A stretch of DNA of 64,000 nucleotides. Origin: Deferribacteraceae bacterium V6Fe1. Its GTDB lineage: Bacteria > Chrysiogenota > Deferribacteres > Deferribacterales > Deferrivibrionaceae. Below the pieces are notes generated by a model. It was not told the DNA's origin and ran no database searches. It saw only the letters and a list, made by a program, of their open reading frames with translations. The stretch is taken from assembly GCA_022813675.1 (NCBI GenBank), contig CP063375.1, positions 124,001-188,000 of the forward strand, written 5' to 3'. Below, piece after piece: positions 46,801 through 57,759 of the stretch. Every line of letters begins with the position of its first letter. The first letter of the stretch is position 1. Position numbers and translations under genes: made by a program.

Positions 46801-47226
46801 CTAAGCCACTTTGCCCAAAATTTTTGCTACAATTTCATCTGCAAGCCCGTTAGCTTCCGTTTCAAGTGAGACTTTTGCTTTCTCAACCTGTATCTCAAGC
46901 TCCTTTCTCGCTGTTTCTATCTTTTTATCTATCTCTTCCTTAACTTTAGATACTTTTTCATATGCCTCAGTCACAGCTTGTTGTCTAATCTTACCTTGAT
47001 ACTCTGCAACCTCTGCCCTTACTTGCTGTAACTTCTCTTCGTACTCTTTTTTATTTTTCTCAACCTCAGCCCTTAAATTGCCAGCTGATTCCAATAGGCC
47101 CTTGATCTTACTATCCCTGCTGTCAATGTTTGACAACATTGGGTCATAAATCAGCTTCTTGCCTATAAAAAATATTATTAAAAAGTTTATCATTTGGATT
47201 AACAGAGTATAATCAATACTAATCAT
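46801..47226 (-). CDS. Fo ATP synthase, b' subunit (second b-type subunit)
   Basis: 141 aa with an N-terminal membrane helix (LLIQMINFLIIFFIGKKLIY) followed by a long charged coiled coil. It is the first gene of the F1 operon and shorter than the b subunit that follows; the b/b' pair makes a heterodimeric stator stalk. atpB and atpE are not present here, so the membrane part of Fo (a and c) must be encoded elsewhere. Confidence 0.92.
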   Translation of the reverse strand: MISIDYTLLIQMINFLIIFFIGKKLIYDPMLSNIDSRDSKIKGLLESAGNLRAEVEKNKKEYEEKLQQVRAEVAEYQGKIRQQAVTEAYEKVSKVKEEIDKKIETARKELEIQVEKAKVSLETEANGLADEIVAKILGKVA

Positions 47227-47292
47227 TACACCTCTCCTTTAAAAGAAATTATCAATGCGGTATACTGTATACAATTTATAATTATCGCGCAG

Positions 47293-47321
47293 ACAGTATC
47301 AAAATAACCCGCTTTTGTCAA
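47293..47321 (-). promoter_or_regulatory. promoter of the atp operon
   Basis: On the minus strand, a perfect TTGACA (47321-47316), a 17-bp spacer and TACTGT (47298-47293). Transcription would begin near 47286, with about 60 nt of leader to the b' gene. A tandem GTATAC palindrome (47260-47272) lies within that leader. Confidence 0.55.
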
Positions 47322-47345
47322 CATTAAAAATAAGTTTTATTATTG

Positions 47346-48521
47346 TTAAATTTGCTCCTTCAGCACATCTATTCCGGGCAAATGTCCAAGTTCAATATAC
47401 TCAAGAGAAGCACCGCCACCGGTTGAAACATGCGATAACTTGCTATCAGCACCGATTTTTTTAACAGCACTCACAGAGTCTCCGCCACCAACAACCACAA
47501 CAGCATCAAGCCCAGCCAACAGTGTGGCAATTTCAAATGTCCCCTTAGAATACCTGCTATCTTCAAAAACACCCATCGGACCATTCCATAACACTGTTTT
47601 ACATTCTTTAAGCTCCTGACTATACAGATTGACAGTCTTCTCACCTATATCAAGCCCCATAAGCTCCGCCGGAATATTAACATCGTTTACATAAACAGGC
47701 TCACCACAAAACTCTTTCGAACAAACATGATCAATAGGCGTAAATATTTTTACACTTTTCTCTTCAGCTTTTTTATAAATTTTCTCTACAGTAGCAATAT
47801 GCTCTTTTTCAACCAACGAAATTCCCACATTGTAACCTTTATATTCTAAGAAAGTATAAGCCATTGCCCCGCCGATAAAAATCTTGTCAACCAAATTAAT
47901 AAGGCTTTCAATGACACCAATCTTATCGCTGACTTTCGCACCACCCAAAATGGCACCAAAAGGTTTTTCGGGAGACTTTAAGAGCTTTTCAAAATAATCA
48001 ACTTCTTTTTGAACTAAAAAACCGGCATATTTTTCTTTAACCCTTAACGGCAATCCGTAAACAGAAGCATGTTTTCTATGACTTGTCCCGAAGGCGTCAT
48101 TCACATATATTTCGGTAAACTTAGCCAGCTCTTCAACAAAGGCTTCCTCATTTTTCTCCTCACCTTTATAAAACCTCAAGTTTTCAAGAAGTAGCACTTC
48201 ACCGGGTTTTAGCTCGTCAACTGCTTTAATAACCTTTTCACCGACACAGTCATCAACAAACTTTACCGGGAAAAAATTTTCATTGATGTAATTTGCCACA
48301 GGCTGAAGAGAAAATTCCTTTTTAAATTCACCCTTCGGTCTGCCAAGATGGGAAGCAAGGATGACTTTCCCTTTTTTCTCTTTTATAAAATTAATGGTCT
48401 TAAGAGCCTCTCTTATACGAGTATCATCCGAAACTTTACCATCCTTAATAGGCACATTAAAGTCAACTCTTACAAATACTTTTTTATACTCAAAATTACA
48501 AGATTGTAGTGACTTAACCAT
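47346..48521 (-). CDS. pgk: phosphoglycerate kinase
   Basis: 391 aa. Transfers a phosphate from 1,3-bisphosphoglycerate to ADP. Motifs: VRVDFNVPIKDGKVSDDTRI, LLENLRFYKGEE, GGAKVSDKIGVIESL and the nucleotide site NGPMGVFEDSRY...GGGDSVSAVKK. The ATG at 48521 follows GGAGGTTTT; a longer frame from 48563 is unlikely. A hairpin with a T-run (48551-48579) lies between it and gapA. Confidence 0.97.
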   Translation of the reverse strand: MVKSLQSCNFEYKKVFVRVDFNVPIKDGKVSDDTRIREALKTINFIKEKKGKVILASHLGRPKGEFKKEFSLQPVANYINENFFPVKFVDDCVGEKVIKAVDELKPGEVLLLENLRFYKGEEKNEEAFVEELAKFTEIYVNDAFGTSHRKHASVYGLPLRVKEKYAGFLVQKEVDYFEKLLKSPEKPFGAILGGAKVSDKIGVIESLINLVDKIFIGGAMAYTFLEYKGYNVGISLVEKEHIATVEKIYKKAEEKSVKIFTPIDHVCSKEFCGEPVYVNDVNIPAELMGLDIGEKTVNLYSQELKECKTVLWNGPMGVFEDSRYSKGTFEIATLLAGLDAVVVVGGGDSVSAVKKIGADSKLSHVSTGGGASLEYIELGHLPGIDVLKEQI

Positions 48522-48541
48522 AAAACCTCCGTAAATTAATA

Positions 48542-48579
48542 TAAAGAAAAAGCCTGCAGTCAAAAACTAACAGCAGGCT
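48542..48579 (-). terminator. hairpin with T-run between gapA and pgk
   Basis: On the minus strand, AGCCTGC / GCAGGCT (48579-48551) with a 15-nt loop, followed by TTTTTCTTT. It looks like a weak terminator and would give less pgk than gapA message, or act as an mRNA 3'-end stabiliser. Confidence 0.65.
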
Positions 48580-48591
48580 CATAGGATACTT

Positions 48592-50898
<2,307 letters not shown>

Positions 50899-50902
<4 letters not shown>

Positions 50903-51588
50903 CTAAAATGCCCTTTTGCCAGAACAAAGCAGTCAATATTTTTGGCGCCGCTCTCTTTTAAAGCCCTGGCACATTCGTTTATCGTTGCACTTGTGGTTAT
51001 TATATCATCCACCAATAAAATATTCAAACCTAAAGTGTCTACTTTGCATCTTATACTATTTTTTACATTTTTCATTCTTTCTTTTTTCCCATACTGCCAC
51101 TGAAACTTTGTGTATCTATGTTTGTAAAGAATATTTGAATACTTTGCTCCTGACAATAAAGCAATATCTTTTGCAAGCATTTCAGACAAATGCACAAACC
51201 GCATAAATCGTCTCCTAAAACTTACAGGCACAGGAACAATAAGATCATAATCTGAAAAATGATAACCCTGAACATAGTTGTCAAAAATCTTTTTTACGAA
51301 GAATTTCTCTTTAACAGAAAATTTAAACTTTATATTTTTTATGGCTTCTCTAACATACTTTTCATACCAACACGCCACATAAAGTTTGCCGTAATTTTTA
51401 GGTGCAAAACAGTTTTTGCAAGAGGAAACTTCTATTTCAAGAGGGTAACCGCAGTTATTACATACAAATTTTACAAAACTTACTTCATTTTTAAAACAGT
51501 TATCACACAGATAATCAAGAGATGAGATTTTGCAACCGCAAGCTGCACATTCGGAATAAAAAACTTCATCTAATAATGAGTGATTCAC
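50899..51588 (-). CDS. ComF family phosphoribosyltransferase-like protein
   Basis: 229 aa. An N-terminal zinc-finger-like set of Cys pairs (SECAACGCKI, YLCDNCFKNE, FVCNNCGYPL, SSCKNCFAP) is followed by a phosphoribosyltransferase fold with LLVDDIITTSATINECARALK. ComF proteins act in DNA uptake in some bacteria; their exact role is unknown. It overlaps gpmI by 23 bases and the PAS gene by 4. Confidence 0.9.
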
Positions 51589-53086
51589 CTGTCATCTGCT
51601 CTGGCTTACTTATACCCATTATATCCAAAATAGTCGGAGCTATGTCAGCTAATTTTACATCTTTATGCTGTTTTAGTTTACAGTCGTAATTATAGACAAT
51701 AAAATGAACGGGATTTGTCGTATGGGCAGTGTGTGGCTGATTATTTTCAAAATCCCACATCTGCTCACAATTACCATGATCAGCAGTAACAATCAAAACG
51801 GAATCGGTCTTATCGGCAATCTTTATTACCTTTCCGAGGGCATTATCAACAGCCTTGCAAGCCTTTATGGCAGCCTCTTCAACCCCAGTGTGGCCAACCA
51901 TATCGGGATTTGCAAAATTCATTACAACCAATTGAATATTTTCATTGAGATAGATATTTTCAAACTCTTGAACCACTTTATCAACACTCATCTCAGGTTT
52001 TTTATCGTAAGTAGCGACTTCCTTCGGAGAAGGTATTAATATCCTCTTTTCATTATCAAACTCAACCTCACGCCCACCGTTAAAGAAAAAGGTAACGTGA
52101 GCATATTTTTCCGTCTCCGCAATTCTAAGCTGAGTAAGTCCATCATTACTAATCACTTCGCCAAGTGTATTTTTCAAATCTTCCGGCGGAAACGCTATAT
52201 CAAAGTTAAAGTTTTCATCATACTCGGTCATTGTAATATATTCGACTTTGACAACCTTATCTCTCACAAAACCATTAAAATCCTTATCTGTTATAGCCGT
52301 AGTAAGCTCTCTTGCCCTATCAGCTCTAAAATTAAAGAAAAATATCCCGTCGCCATCTTCAAGCCCTTTATAGTTTACCATAGAGGCAGGCTCAATAAAC
52401 TCATCCGTGATATCATTTCCATAAGATTTTAAAATATATTCAGAAGGGGTTTCTAAAACCTTTCCTTCAGCCCCAACTATTGCGCTATAAGCCTTTTGAA
52501 CCCTGTCCCATCTTTTGTCTCTGTCCATCGCATAATATCTGCCTGATATGGTAGCAATCTCGCCGTAACCGATAGTATTAAGATATTCTTGCAATTCACT
52601 TATATAATTTTTACCGCTTTTAGGAGGAGTATCCCTACCATCCATAAAAGGGTGGATATAGCTTTTTTCAACACCAAAATCTTTTGCCATTTTTACAAGT
52701 GCCTTTAGGTGGTCGATATGGCTGTGGACTCCACCGTTACTTAAAAGTCCAAGAAAATGTGCACTTTTACCTTTACTTTTAAGTTTTTCAAAAAATTTTA
52801 CAATGTTTGTATTTTCATATATCTGATTAGTCTCAACAGCTTTGTTAATCCTTAAAAAATCCTGATAGACCACTCTTCCCGCACCAATATTCGTATGCCC
52901 GACTTCAGAGTTGCCCATCTGCCCTTTCGGCAAACCAACCCACTCTTCGCTGGCATTCATAATGGTCCATGAAGCATTTGCCAAAAGAAAGTTATAATTT
53001 ACGGGATTTGACAATTTTATGGCATTATGCTCGCTACTTTCTCTGACACCCCAACCGTCAAGGATTAACAAAATAACTTTTCTCAT
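51566..53086 (-). CDS. gpmI: 2,3-bisphosphoglycerate-independent phosphoglycerate mutase
   Basis: 506 aa. Interconverts 3- and 2-phosphoglycerate using two Mn ions. Motifs: LILDGWGVRESSEHNAI, GLPKGQMGNSEVGHTNIGAGR with catalytic Ser, and later ADHGNCEQMWD. It lies in an operon with comF, the PAS gene, gapA and pgk, but no enolase. It starts 5 bp after the dksA-like stop. Confidence 0.97.
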   Translation of the reverse strand: MRKVILLILDGWGVRESSEHNAIKLSNPVNYNFLLANASWTIMNASEEWVGLPKGQMGNSEVGHTNIGAGRVVYQDFLRINKAVETNQIYENTNIVKFFEKLKSKGKSAHFLGLLSNGGVHSHIDHLKALVKMAKDFGVEKSYIHPFMDGRDTPPKSGKNYISELQEYLNTIGYGEIATISGRYYAMDRDKRWDRVQKAYSAIVGAEGKVLETPSEYILKSYGNDITDEFIEPASMVNYKGLEDGDGIFFFNFRADRARELTTAITDKDFNGFVRDKVVKVEYITMTEYDENFNFDIAFPPEDLKNTLGEVISNDGLTQLRIAETEKYAHVTFFFNGGREVEFDNEKRILIPSPKEVATYDKKPEMSVDKVVQEFENIYLNENIQLVVMNFANPDMVGHTGVEEAAIKACKAVDNALGKVIKIADKTDSVLIVTADHGNCEQMWDFENNQPHTAHTTNPVHFIVYNYDCKLKQHKDVKLADIAPTILDIMGISKPEQMTGESLIIR

Positions 53087-53091
53087 GAAAG

Positions 53092-53457
53092 CTACATCCT
53101 TATTACACCTTTTTTCTCAAGCTCACTTTTACAATCGGTGCAATATCTTGCAAAAGGCACATATTCGAGTCTCTTCTCTTCAATATCTTCGCCACACTCA
53201 ATACAAACTCCGTAAGTACCTTCTTCAAGCCTTTTCAAAGCCTGCTGCACCAATCTTAATTTAAGGGCATCCGTTTCAACTCTACCCAACATCAAATTTT
53301 TATTGTATAAATTATAAGCTTCGTCAGCCGAGTCATTCCCATCATTGTCTTCGCCCAAGCTGATGGCTTCTTCATATCTTGATTTTAAAGACGCCAATAG
53401 CTCTTTTTTCATCTTTAGTAATCTTTCACGGTACATCTCTGTTTTTTTAGGATCCAT
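53092..53457 (-). CDS. DksA/TraR-family zinc-finger protein
   Basis: 121 aa. A coiled-coil N-terminal half and a C-terminal zinc finger with GVCIECGEDI and YCTDCKSELE. Members bind the RNA polymerase secondary channel and mediate stringent-type responses, or only resemble DksA structurally. Coiled-coil tip sequence NDGNDSADEA contains acidic residues as in DksA-type proteins. It lies between rlmH and gpmI. Confidence 0.9.
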   Translation of the reverse strand: MDPKKTEMYRERLLKMKKELLASLKSRYEEAISLGEDNDGNDSADEAYNLYNKNLMLGRVETDALKLRLVQQALKRLEEGTYGVCIECGEDIEEKRLEYVPFARYCTDCKSELEKKGVIRM

Positions 53458-53489
53458 TTGTTCCTCCTAATAGTCTTAAGATCTGTCTG

Positions 53490-53945
53490 CTACTTATGAT
53501 AGGGATGACCAAACTTAATTGTCATTCCCCTATATATCTGTTCAGTTAACACCACAAGTGCCAACTGATGTGCCAACGTTAGCTTTGATAATGAAATTAC
53601 TTCATCACAATTTTCTGTCAAGGTATTATCGTGCCCGTGAGAGCCGCCAATCAAAAAAGCCAGTTTCTTTTTATTTTCCAACAAATTGTTAAGCCATTTT
53701 GAAAACTCGAAAGAGTCAAAAACTTTTCCTGTTTCATCAAGAAGTATCCTGTAAAATCCGTTTGAAGCATCTTTCAATCTCTTGCCATCTTCACGCTTTA
53801 CAATAGCCGGGTCACTGAAATTTGAGCTTTTGAAGTCGGTAAAATCAATTTTTACATATCCCGACAATCTTTTAGCATATTCTTTGAACATATTTTGAGC
53901 CGCCTTATCACTCAATTTAGAGGCCATTACAATCTTAATTTCCAT
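53490..53945 (-). CDS. rlmH: 23S rRNA (pseudouridine1915-N3)-methyltransferase
   Basis: 151 aa SPOUT methyltransferase. Family motifs: IRVxK-like start MEIKIVMASKLS, FLIGGSHGHDN for SAM binding, and the C-terminal EQIYRGMTIKFGHPYHK. I take the ATG at 53945; an upstream ATG at 53960 overlaps a -10 box. There is no ribosome-binding site and the message may have almost no leader. Confidence 0.93.
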   Translation of the reverse strand: MEIKIVMASKLSDKAAQNMFKEYAKRLSGYVKIDFTDFKSSNFSDPAIVKREDGKRLKDASNGFYRILLDETGKVFDSFEFSKWLNNLLENKKKLAFLIGGSHGHDNTLTENCDEVISLSKLTLAHQLALVVLTEQIYRGMTIKFGHPYHK

Positions 53946-53957
53946 AAATTGCGGTAA

Positions 53958-53986
53958 CATATATATGACAATGGGTATGGTGTCAA
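53958..53986 (-). promoter_or_regulatory. promoter of rlmH
   Basis: On the minus strand, a perfect TTGACA (53986-53981), a 17-bp spacer and TATATG (53963-53958). The transcript would begin near 53951, a few nt before the ATG at 53945. Confidence 0.6.
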
Positions 53987-54026
53987 TATCTTTATTGTCT
54001 GACCATATATTTGTAATAATTAAAAT

Positions 54027-55850
54027 TTATAAAAACCTATTACCTTTAAGCTCTTGAATTAAATTTTGAAGTATATTTTCCGGTATCCCTGTTTTCTGAG
54101 AAACATCTTTCAAGTCTGTGCTTAAAACATTTTTTATATCTGGATATTCAATTAAAAGTTTCTTAGCACGTTTTTCCCCGATACCCTTGATTTCCGTCAA
54201 ACCTGACTTTTTCAAGTTGCTCAATGCACTTTTTCTTGCATACTCTATTACAAAACGGTGGGCTTCATCCCTTATCTTTTGCACAAACAAAAGAAAAGCG
54301 TCATTTTTTTTAAAATTTAACGGATTTTTTCTATTGTGTATAAAAATATATTCGGGGGAAACATCGCTTTCAATCTTTTCATCAAATCCTTTACTTCTCC
54401 CCTTAGCAATCGCTATAATTGATGCAGCAATATTGCATTCTTCAAACCCCTTAATCGCTGCGTTAAGCTGCCCAAGTCCGCCATCAATTACATAAAGGTC
54501 ACTTTTCTCCTCTTCACCAGCTACTATCTTTTCCCCTTTTCTTTTCATAACCTGATAAATACTCTCAAAGTCATTATTGGTTATATCTCTTATTTTATAC
54601 CTTCTATACCTGCTCTTATCAAATTTCTGTTCGTTAAAATCAAAACATACGGAAGCCCCGACAGTAAAATTCCCGTAGATATGCGAAATATCAATACACT
54701 CTATGTTTTTAACATCTTTTTCTCCGACAATCTTCTTAAAAGCGGATTTAATTTTATCTATTCCAAGCTCACTCTCCAAAAACTGCTTAACGGCAAGCTC
54801 GCTGTTTTTCTTCAAGATTTCAATCATCCCTACAGGTATCTTTTTTCTTAATTCTACTTTTTTACCTTTAAGCTCTGAAACGGCTTCTGCTACCATATCC
54901 TCTGAAAAGTCATCATCATATTCAAGCAGCGATATACTGTCAGGTATTTGTCCCGTATTCTTATAAAAATTCAACACTATTTCTGAGCAAGACAACAGAT
55001 CATTACCCCCAAAACACTCCGAATCTATCCCGGTAATATTGCCATTTCTGACAAACATCTTTGTTACACTGAATATATCTTTATAATTGAAATAAAAAAT
55101 ATCGGTATTTTTTGCGAAATTAACCACTGTGGACTGCTTGGCAAAAATATTTTTCAACGATTTTAACCTATCTCTGTATTGAGCCGCCTTTTCAAACTTG
55201 AGGTTTGCGGCATAATCTTTCATCAGCTCGTTATATTTATTCTCCAGCTCATCAACATGACCGTTAAAAAAAAGTTTTACGTCCTCAACTATTTTCATAT
55301 AATCTTCTTGGGTAATTAGCCCCTCGCAAGGCCCTTCACACTGCTTCATCTGATAATAGATACAAACTTTGCTCTCTTTAAATTTGGAATTTTTGCAACG
55401 CCTTAAAGGGAAAATATAATGAAGGTCTCTCACAATATATCTTAAATCTCTGACATTCACGTATGGACCGTAATAAGTTGCCTCTTTGTCATCAGTATTT
55501 CTTGTCACTATAAGTTTCGGATATGATTCTCGCGTTATTTTGATATACGGGTAACCTTTTGCATCTTTAAGCTTTACATTAAATCTCGGCTTTTCCGTTT
55601 TTATCAGGCTTGCTTCTAAAAGAAGCGCTTCTGTTTCCGTATTTGTAACATAATACTTAAGATCAGCAACAAGCTCAAGCATCTTCAAAGTCTTAGGCTG
55701 TTTGAAAGAGCTGTCAAAGTATGATTTTAATCTTTTTATTAGTGAGACGGCTTTCCCTACATATATAATTGTCCCTTTTTTGTCGATAAAGGTATAAACA
55801 CCGGGAAGATTTGGCGCATTTTGAACCTTATTTATCACATCATTTTTCAA
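54027..55850 (-). CDS. uvrC: UvrABC system protein C, excision nuclease
   Basis: 607 aa. Makes the two incisions in nucleotide excision repair. GIY-YIG nuclease domain at the N-terminus (LPGVYTFIDKKGTIIYVGKAVSLIKRLKSYF), a UvrB-binding UVR domain (about 195-235), a central RNase H-like domain with ISHIYGNFTVGASV, and C-terminal helix-hairpin-helix motifs (SGLTEIKGIGEKRAKKLL). The start is TTG, after AGGTGA; no other start exists in frame. Confidence 0.96.
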   Translation of the reverse strand: MKNDVINKVQNAPNLPGVYTFIDKKGTIIYVGKAVSLIKRLKSYFDSSFKQPKTLKMLELVADLKYYVTNTETEALLLEASLIKTEKPRFNVKLKDAKGYPYIKITRESYPKLIVTRNTDDKEATYYGPYVNVRDLRYIVRDLHYIFPLRRCKNSKFKESKVCIYYQMKQCEGPCEGLITQEDYMKIVEDVKLFFNGHVDELENKYNELMKDYAANLKFEKAAQYRDRLKSLKNIFAKQSTVVNFAKNTDIFYFNYKDIFSVTKMFVRNGNITGIDSECFGGNDLLSCSEIVLNFYKNTGQIPDSISLLEYDDDFSEDMVAEAVSELKGKKVELRKKIPVGMIEILKKNSELAVKQFLESELGIDKIKSAFKKIVGEKDVKNIECIDISHIYGNFTVGASVCFDFNEQKFDKSRYRRYKIRDITNNDFESIYQVMKRKGEKIVAGEEEKSDLYVIDGGLGQLNAAIKGFEECNIAASIIAIAKGRSKGFDEKIESDVSPEYIFIHNRKNPLNFKKNDAFLLFVQKIRDEAHRFVIEYARKSALSNLKKSGLTEIKGIGEKRAKKLLIEYPDIKNVLSTDLKDVSQKTGIPENILQNLIQELKGNRFL

Positions 55851-55886
55851 TTTATGTCACCTTTTGCGTAAAAATCTCAAACATTC

Positions 55887-56225
55887 TTACAGAGTAAAAG
55901 CATTTTTTATATGCTCTATATTATCTTTAAAAATTGACACTACATCAAACCTGTAGAGTGAATTCAGATTATTTTTCACAATAAAATACTCTGCTGTCTT
56001 TATTATTTTTTTTATTTTGCCGTAAGTAACAGCATCCTTCGGGCTGCCGTAATCTTCTGACAATCTATATTTTACCTCTACAAACACAACCACTTCACCA
56101 TCTTTCATAACCAAATCAATCTCGCCAAACTTGCTTTTGAAGTTTTTTTCAATTAGTTCATAACCATTATTTTTCAGGTAGTTAAGAGCGAGCTCTTCCC
56201 CTTTCTTCCCCTTAAATAATTTCAC
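55887..56225 (-). CDS. YraN family (UPF0102) endonuclease-like protein
   Basis: 112 aa. Conserved N-terminus GKKGEELALNYLKNNGYELIEKN and active-site-like FGEIDLVMKDGEVVVFVEVKYR place it with the YraN family of Holliday-junction-resolvase-like nucleases. Function not proven. It starts with GTG and overlaps rnhB by 14 bases. Confidence 0.93.
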   Translation of the reverse strand: MKLFKGKKGEELALNYLKNNGYELIEKNFKSKFGEIDLVMKDGEVVVFVEVKYRLSEDYGSPKDAVTYGKIKKIIKTAEYFIVKNNLNSLYRFDVVSIFKDNIEHIKNAFTL

Positions 56226-56763
56226 CTAAAAAGCTCCTTCTATGAAGAGGTGTGACACCATATTTTTTTATAGCATCAATATGCTCTTTTGTGCCGTAGC
56301 CCTTATTCTTGTACCAAAGATATTCAGGGTAATATATATGCAGCTTTTTCATCAAATTATCTCTGTATACTTTTGCCAAAATTGAAGCTGCAGCAACGGA
56401 CAAAAATTTATCCTCAGCTTTAAACGGGTGCTCCATAGGTTTTTTGATATTATTCAATTTTACGGCATCCACAACAACTTTGTCATAATTTGACGTTATA
56501 CCGTTTATGGCAATGTGCATGGCCTGTTTAGTAGCATTTAAAATATTGACACTATCTATTATTTCATTGCAAATCACGCCGAAAGAATAATCGACGCAGT
56601 TGCTAATAATATAATCGTAAAGGCTGTCCCTTTTTTTTTCACTAAGCTTCTTTGAATCTTTTATCTCAGCACTGAAAAAATTATCATCCAATACGCATGC
56701 ACAAGCTACTACAGGCCCGGCTAGGCAACCTCTGCCAACCTCATCAACCCCTAATACCAGCAT
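56212..56763 (-). CDS. rnhB: ribonuclease HII
   Basis: 183 aa. Removes ribonucleotides and RNA from RNA/DNA hybrids. GVDEVGRGCLAGPVVACA includes the conserved Asp-Glu-Gly pattern, and KDSKKLSEKKR follows. The ATG at 56763 is used since the longer frame is buried in hypB. The gene overlaps hypB by 20 bases and yraN by 14. Confidence 0.95.
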   Translation of the reverse strand: MLVLGVDEVGRGCLAGPVVACACVLDDNFFSAEIKDSKKLSEKKRDSLYDYIISNCVDYSFGVICNEIIDSVNILNATKQAMHIAINGITSNYDKVVVDAVKLNNIKKPMEHPFKAEDKFLSVAAASILAKVYRDNLMKKLHIYYPEYLWYKNKGYGTKEHIDAIKKYGVTPLHRRSFLGEII

Positions 56764-57418
56764 GTTTCTCTTCAATCTTATTTTCAATAAAAGCAATTAA
56801 ATCATCAAGACCAGCTTTTGTCTTACAGGATGTCCTAAACTCTGCCAAATTTGGATTTATCCGCTTTGCATAGTCGATACATTTATCCACATCAAATTCC
56901 ATATACTCGGCCAAATCTATTTTATTTACTATTATTGCACTTGAAGCCCTTATCATAGAAGGATATTTGGCCGGTTTGTCGTCACCTTCGGGTGTGCTTA
57001 TAACAACAATTTTAAAGTCTTCACCCAGATCAAATGATGCAGGGCATACAAGGTTACCAACATTTTCTATTACCAACAAATCAAGATTATCCAAATCAAA
57101 ATTAGATAACGCGTTTTTAATGCCGAATGCTTCCAAATGGCAAGCCCCGCCTGTAGTTATTTGATGAGCTTTGATTCCGGCTTTTCTGATACGCTCTGCG
57201 TCATTTTCAGTTTCCAAATCACCTTCAATTACTGCCAATTTGTATTTTTCACTAAGTTTTGGTAAAATATTTTCCAATATGCTCGTCTTGCCGCTTCCGG
57301 GGGAAGATACAAAGTTTAATACCAATATTTTCTTATCGGAGAATAATTTTCTAAGCTCGTTAGCCAATTTATCGTTTTTTGATAATATCTTATCTTCCAC
57401 TTCAATTTTTTTATTCAT
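56744..57418 (-). CDS. hypB: hydrogenase nickel-incorporation GTPase HypB
   Basis: 224 aa. GTPase for nickel insertion into NiFe hydrogenase. P-loop GSGKT at residues 41-45, TGGACHLEAFGIKNALS for the metal site, and NKIDLAEYMEFDVDKCIDYAK with guanine motif NKID. It has no His-rich N-terminal nickel store. ATG at 57418 follows GAGGTGGAAG and overlaps hypA by 8 bases. No hydrogenase subunit or other hyp gene is near. Confidence 0.94.
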   Translation of the reverse strand: MNKKIEVEDKILSKNDKLANELRKLFSDKKILVLNFVSSPGSGKTSILENILPKLSEKYKLAVIEGDLETENDAERIRKAGIKAHQITTGGACHLEAFGIKNALSNFDLDNLDLLVIENVGNLVCPASFDLGEDFKIVVISTPEGDDKPAKYPSMIRASSAIIVNKIDLAEYMEFDVDKCIDYAKRINPNLAEFRTSCKTKAGLDDLIAFIENKIEEKHAGIRG

Positions 57419-57758
57419 CTTCCACCTCAATTTCTTTTATATTCAATTCCTCACCGGAAATAATTGTCACATCATATGAGCCGCAATTATGACAACTGAA
57501 TACGAAATTGTCATATTCATCTTCTAAACCACAGGCATTACATCTGCCCACAATTGGAATATCATTGATAATTAATTCTGCTTTTTCGGCAACCGTCCCT
57601 TCCTTTAAAGCATCAAATGCAAAGAGAAGTGAATTTTTTTCTACCGCTGCAAGCCTGCCGATATTCACCTCAACGGACAAAACAGATTTAACTGAATTTT
57701 TACGTGCGGTGTCAATAACCACATCGAGAAGACTTTGTGCTATACTTGCCTCGTGCAA
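57411..57758 (-). CDS. hypA: hydrogenase nickel-insertion protein HypA
   Basis: 115 aa. Starts MHEASIAQ, with His2 as the nickel ligand, and has a zinc site from CNACGLEDEYD and FSCHNCGS. The start codon is TTG after GGGTAGG. It delivers nickel to HypB for hydrogenase maturation. It comes 1 base after the GGDEF gene stop and overlaps hypB. Confidence 0.93.
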   Translation of the reverse strand: MHEASIAQSLLDVVIDTARKNSVKSVLSVEVNIGRLAAVEKNSLLFAFDALKEGTVAEKAELIINDIPIVGRCNACGLEDEYDNFVFSCHNCGSYDVTIISGEELNIKEIEVEDE

Positions 57759-57759
57759 T

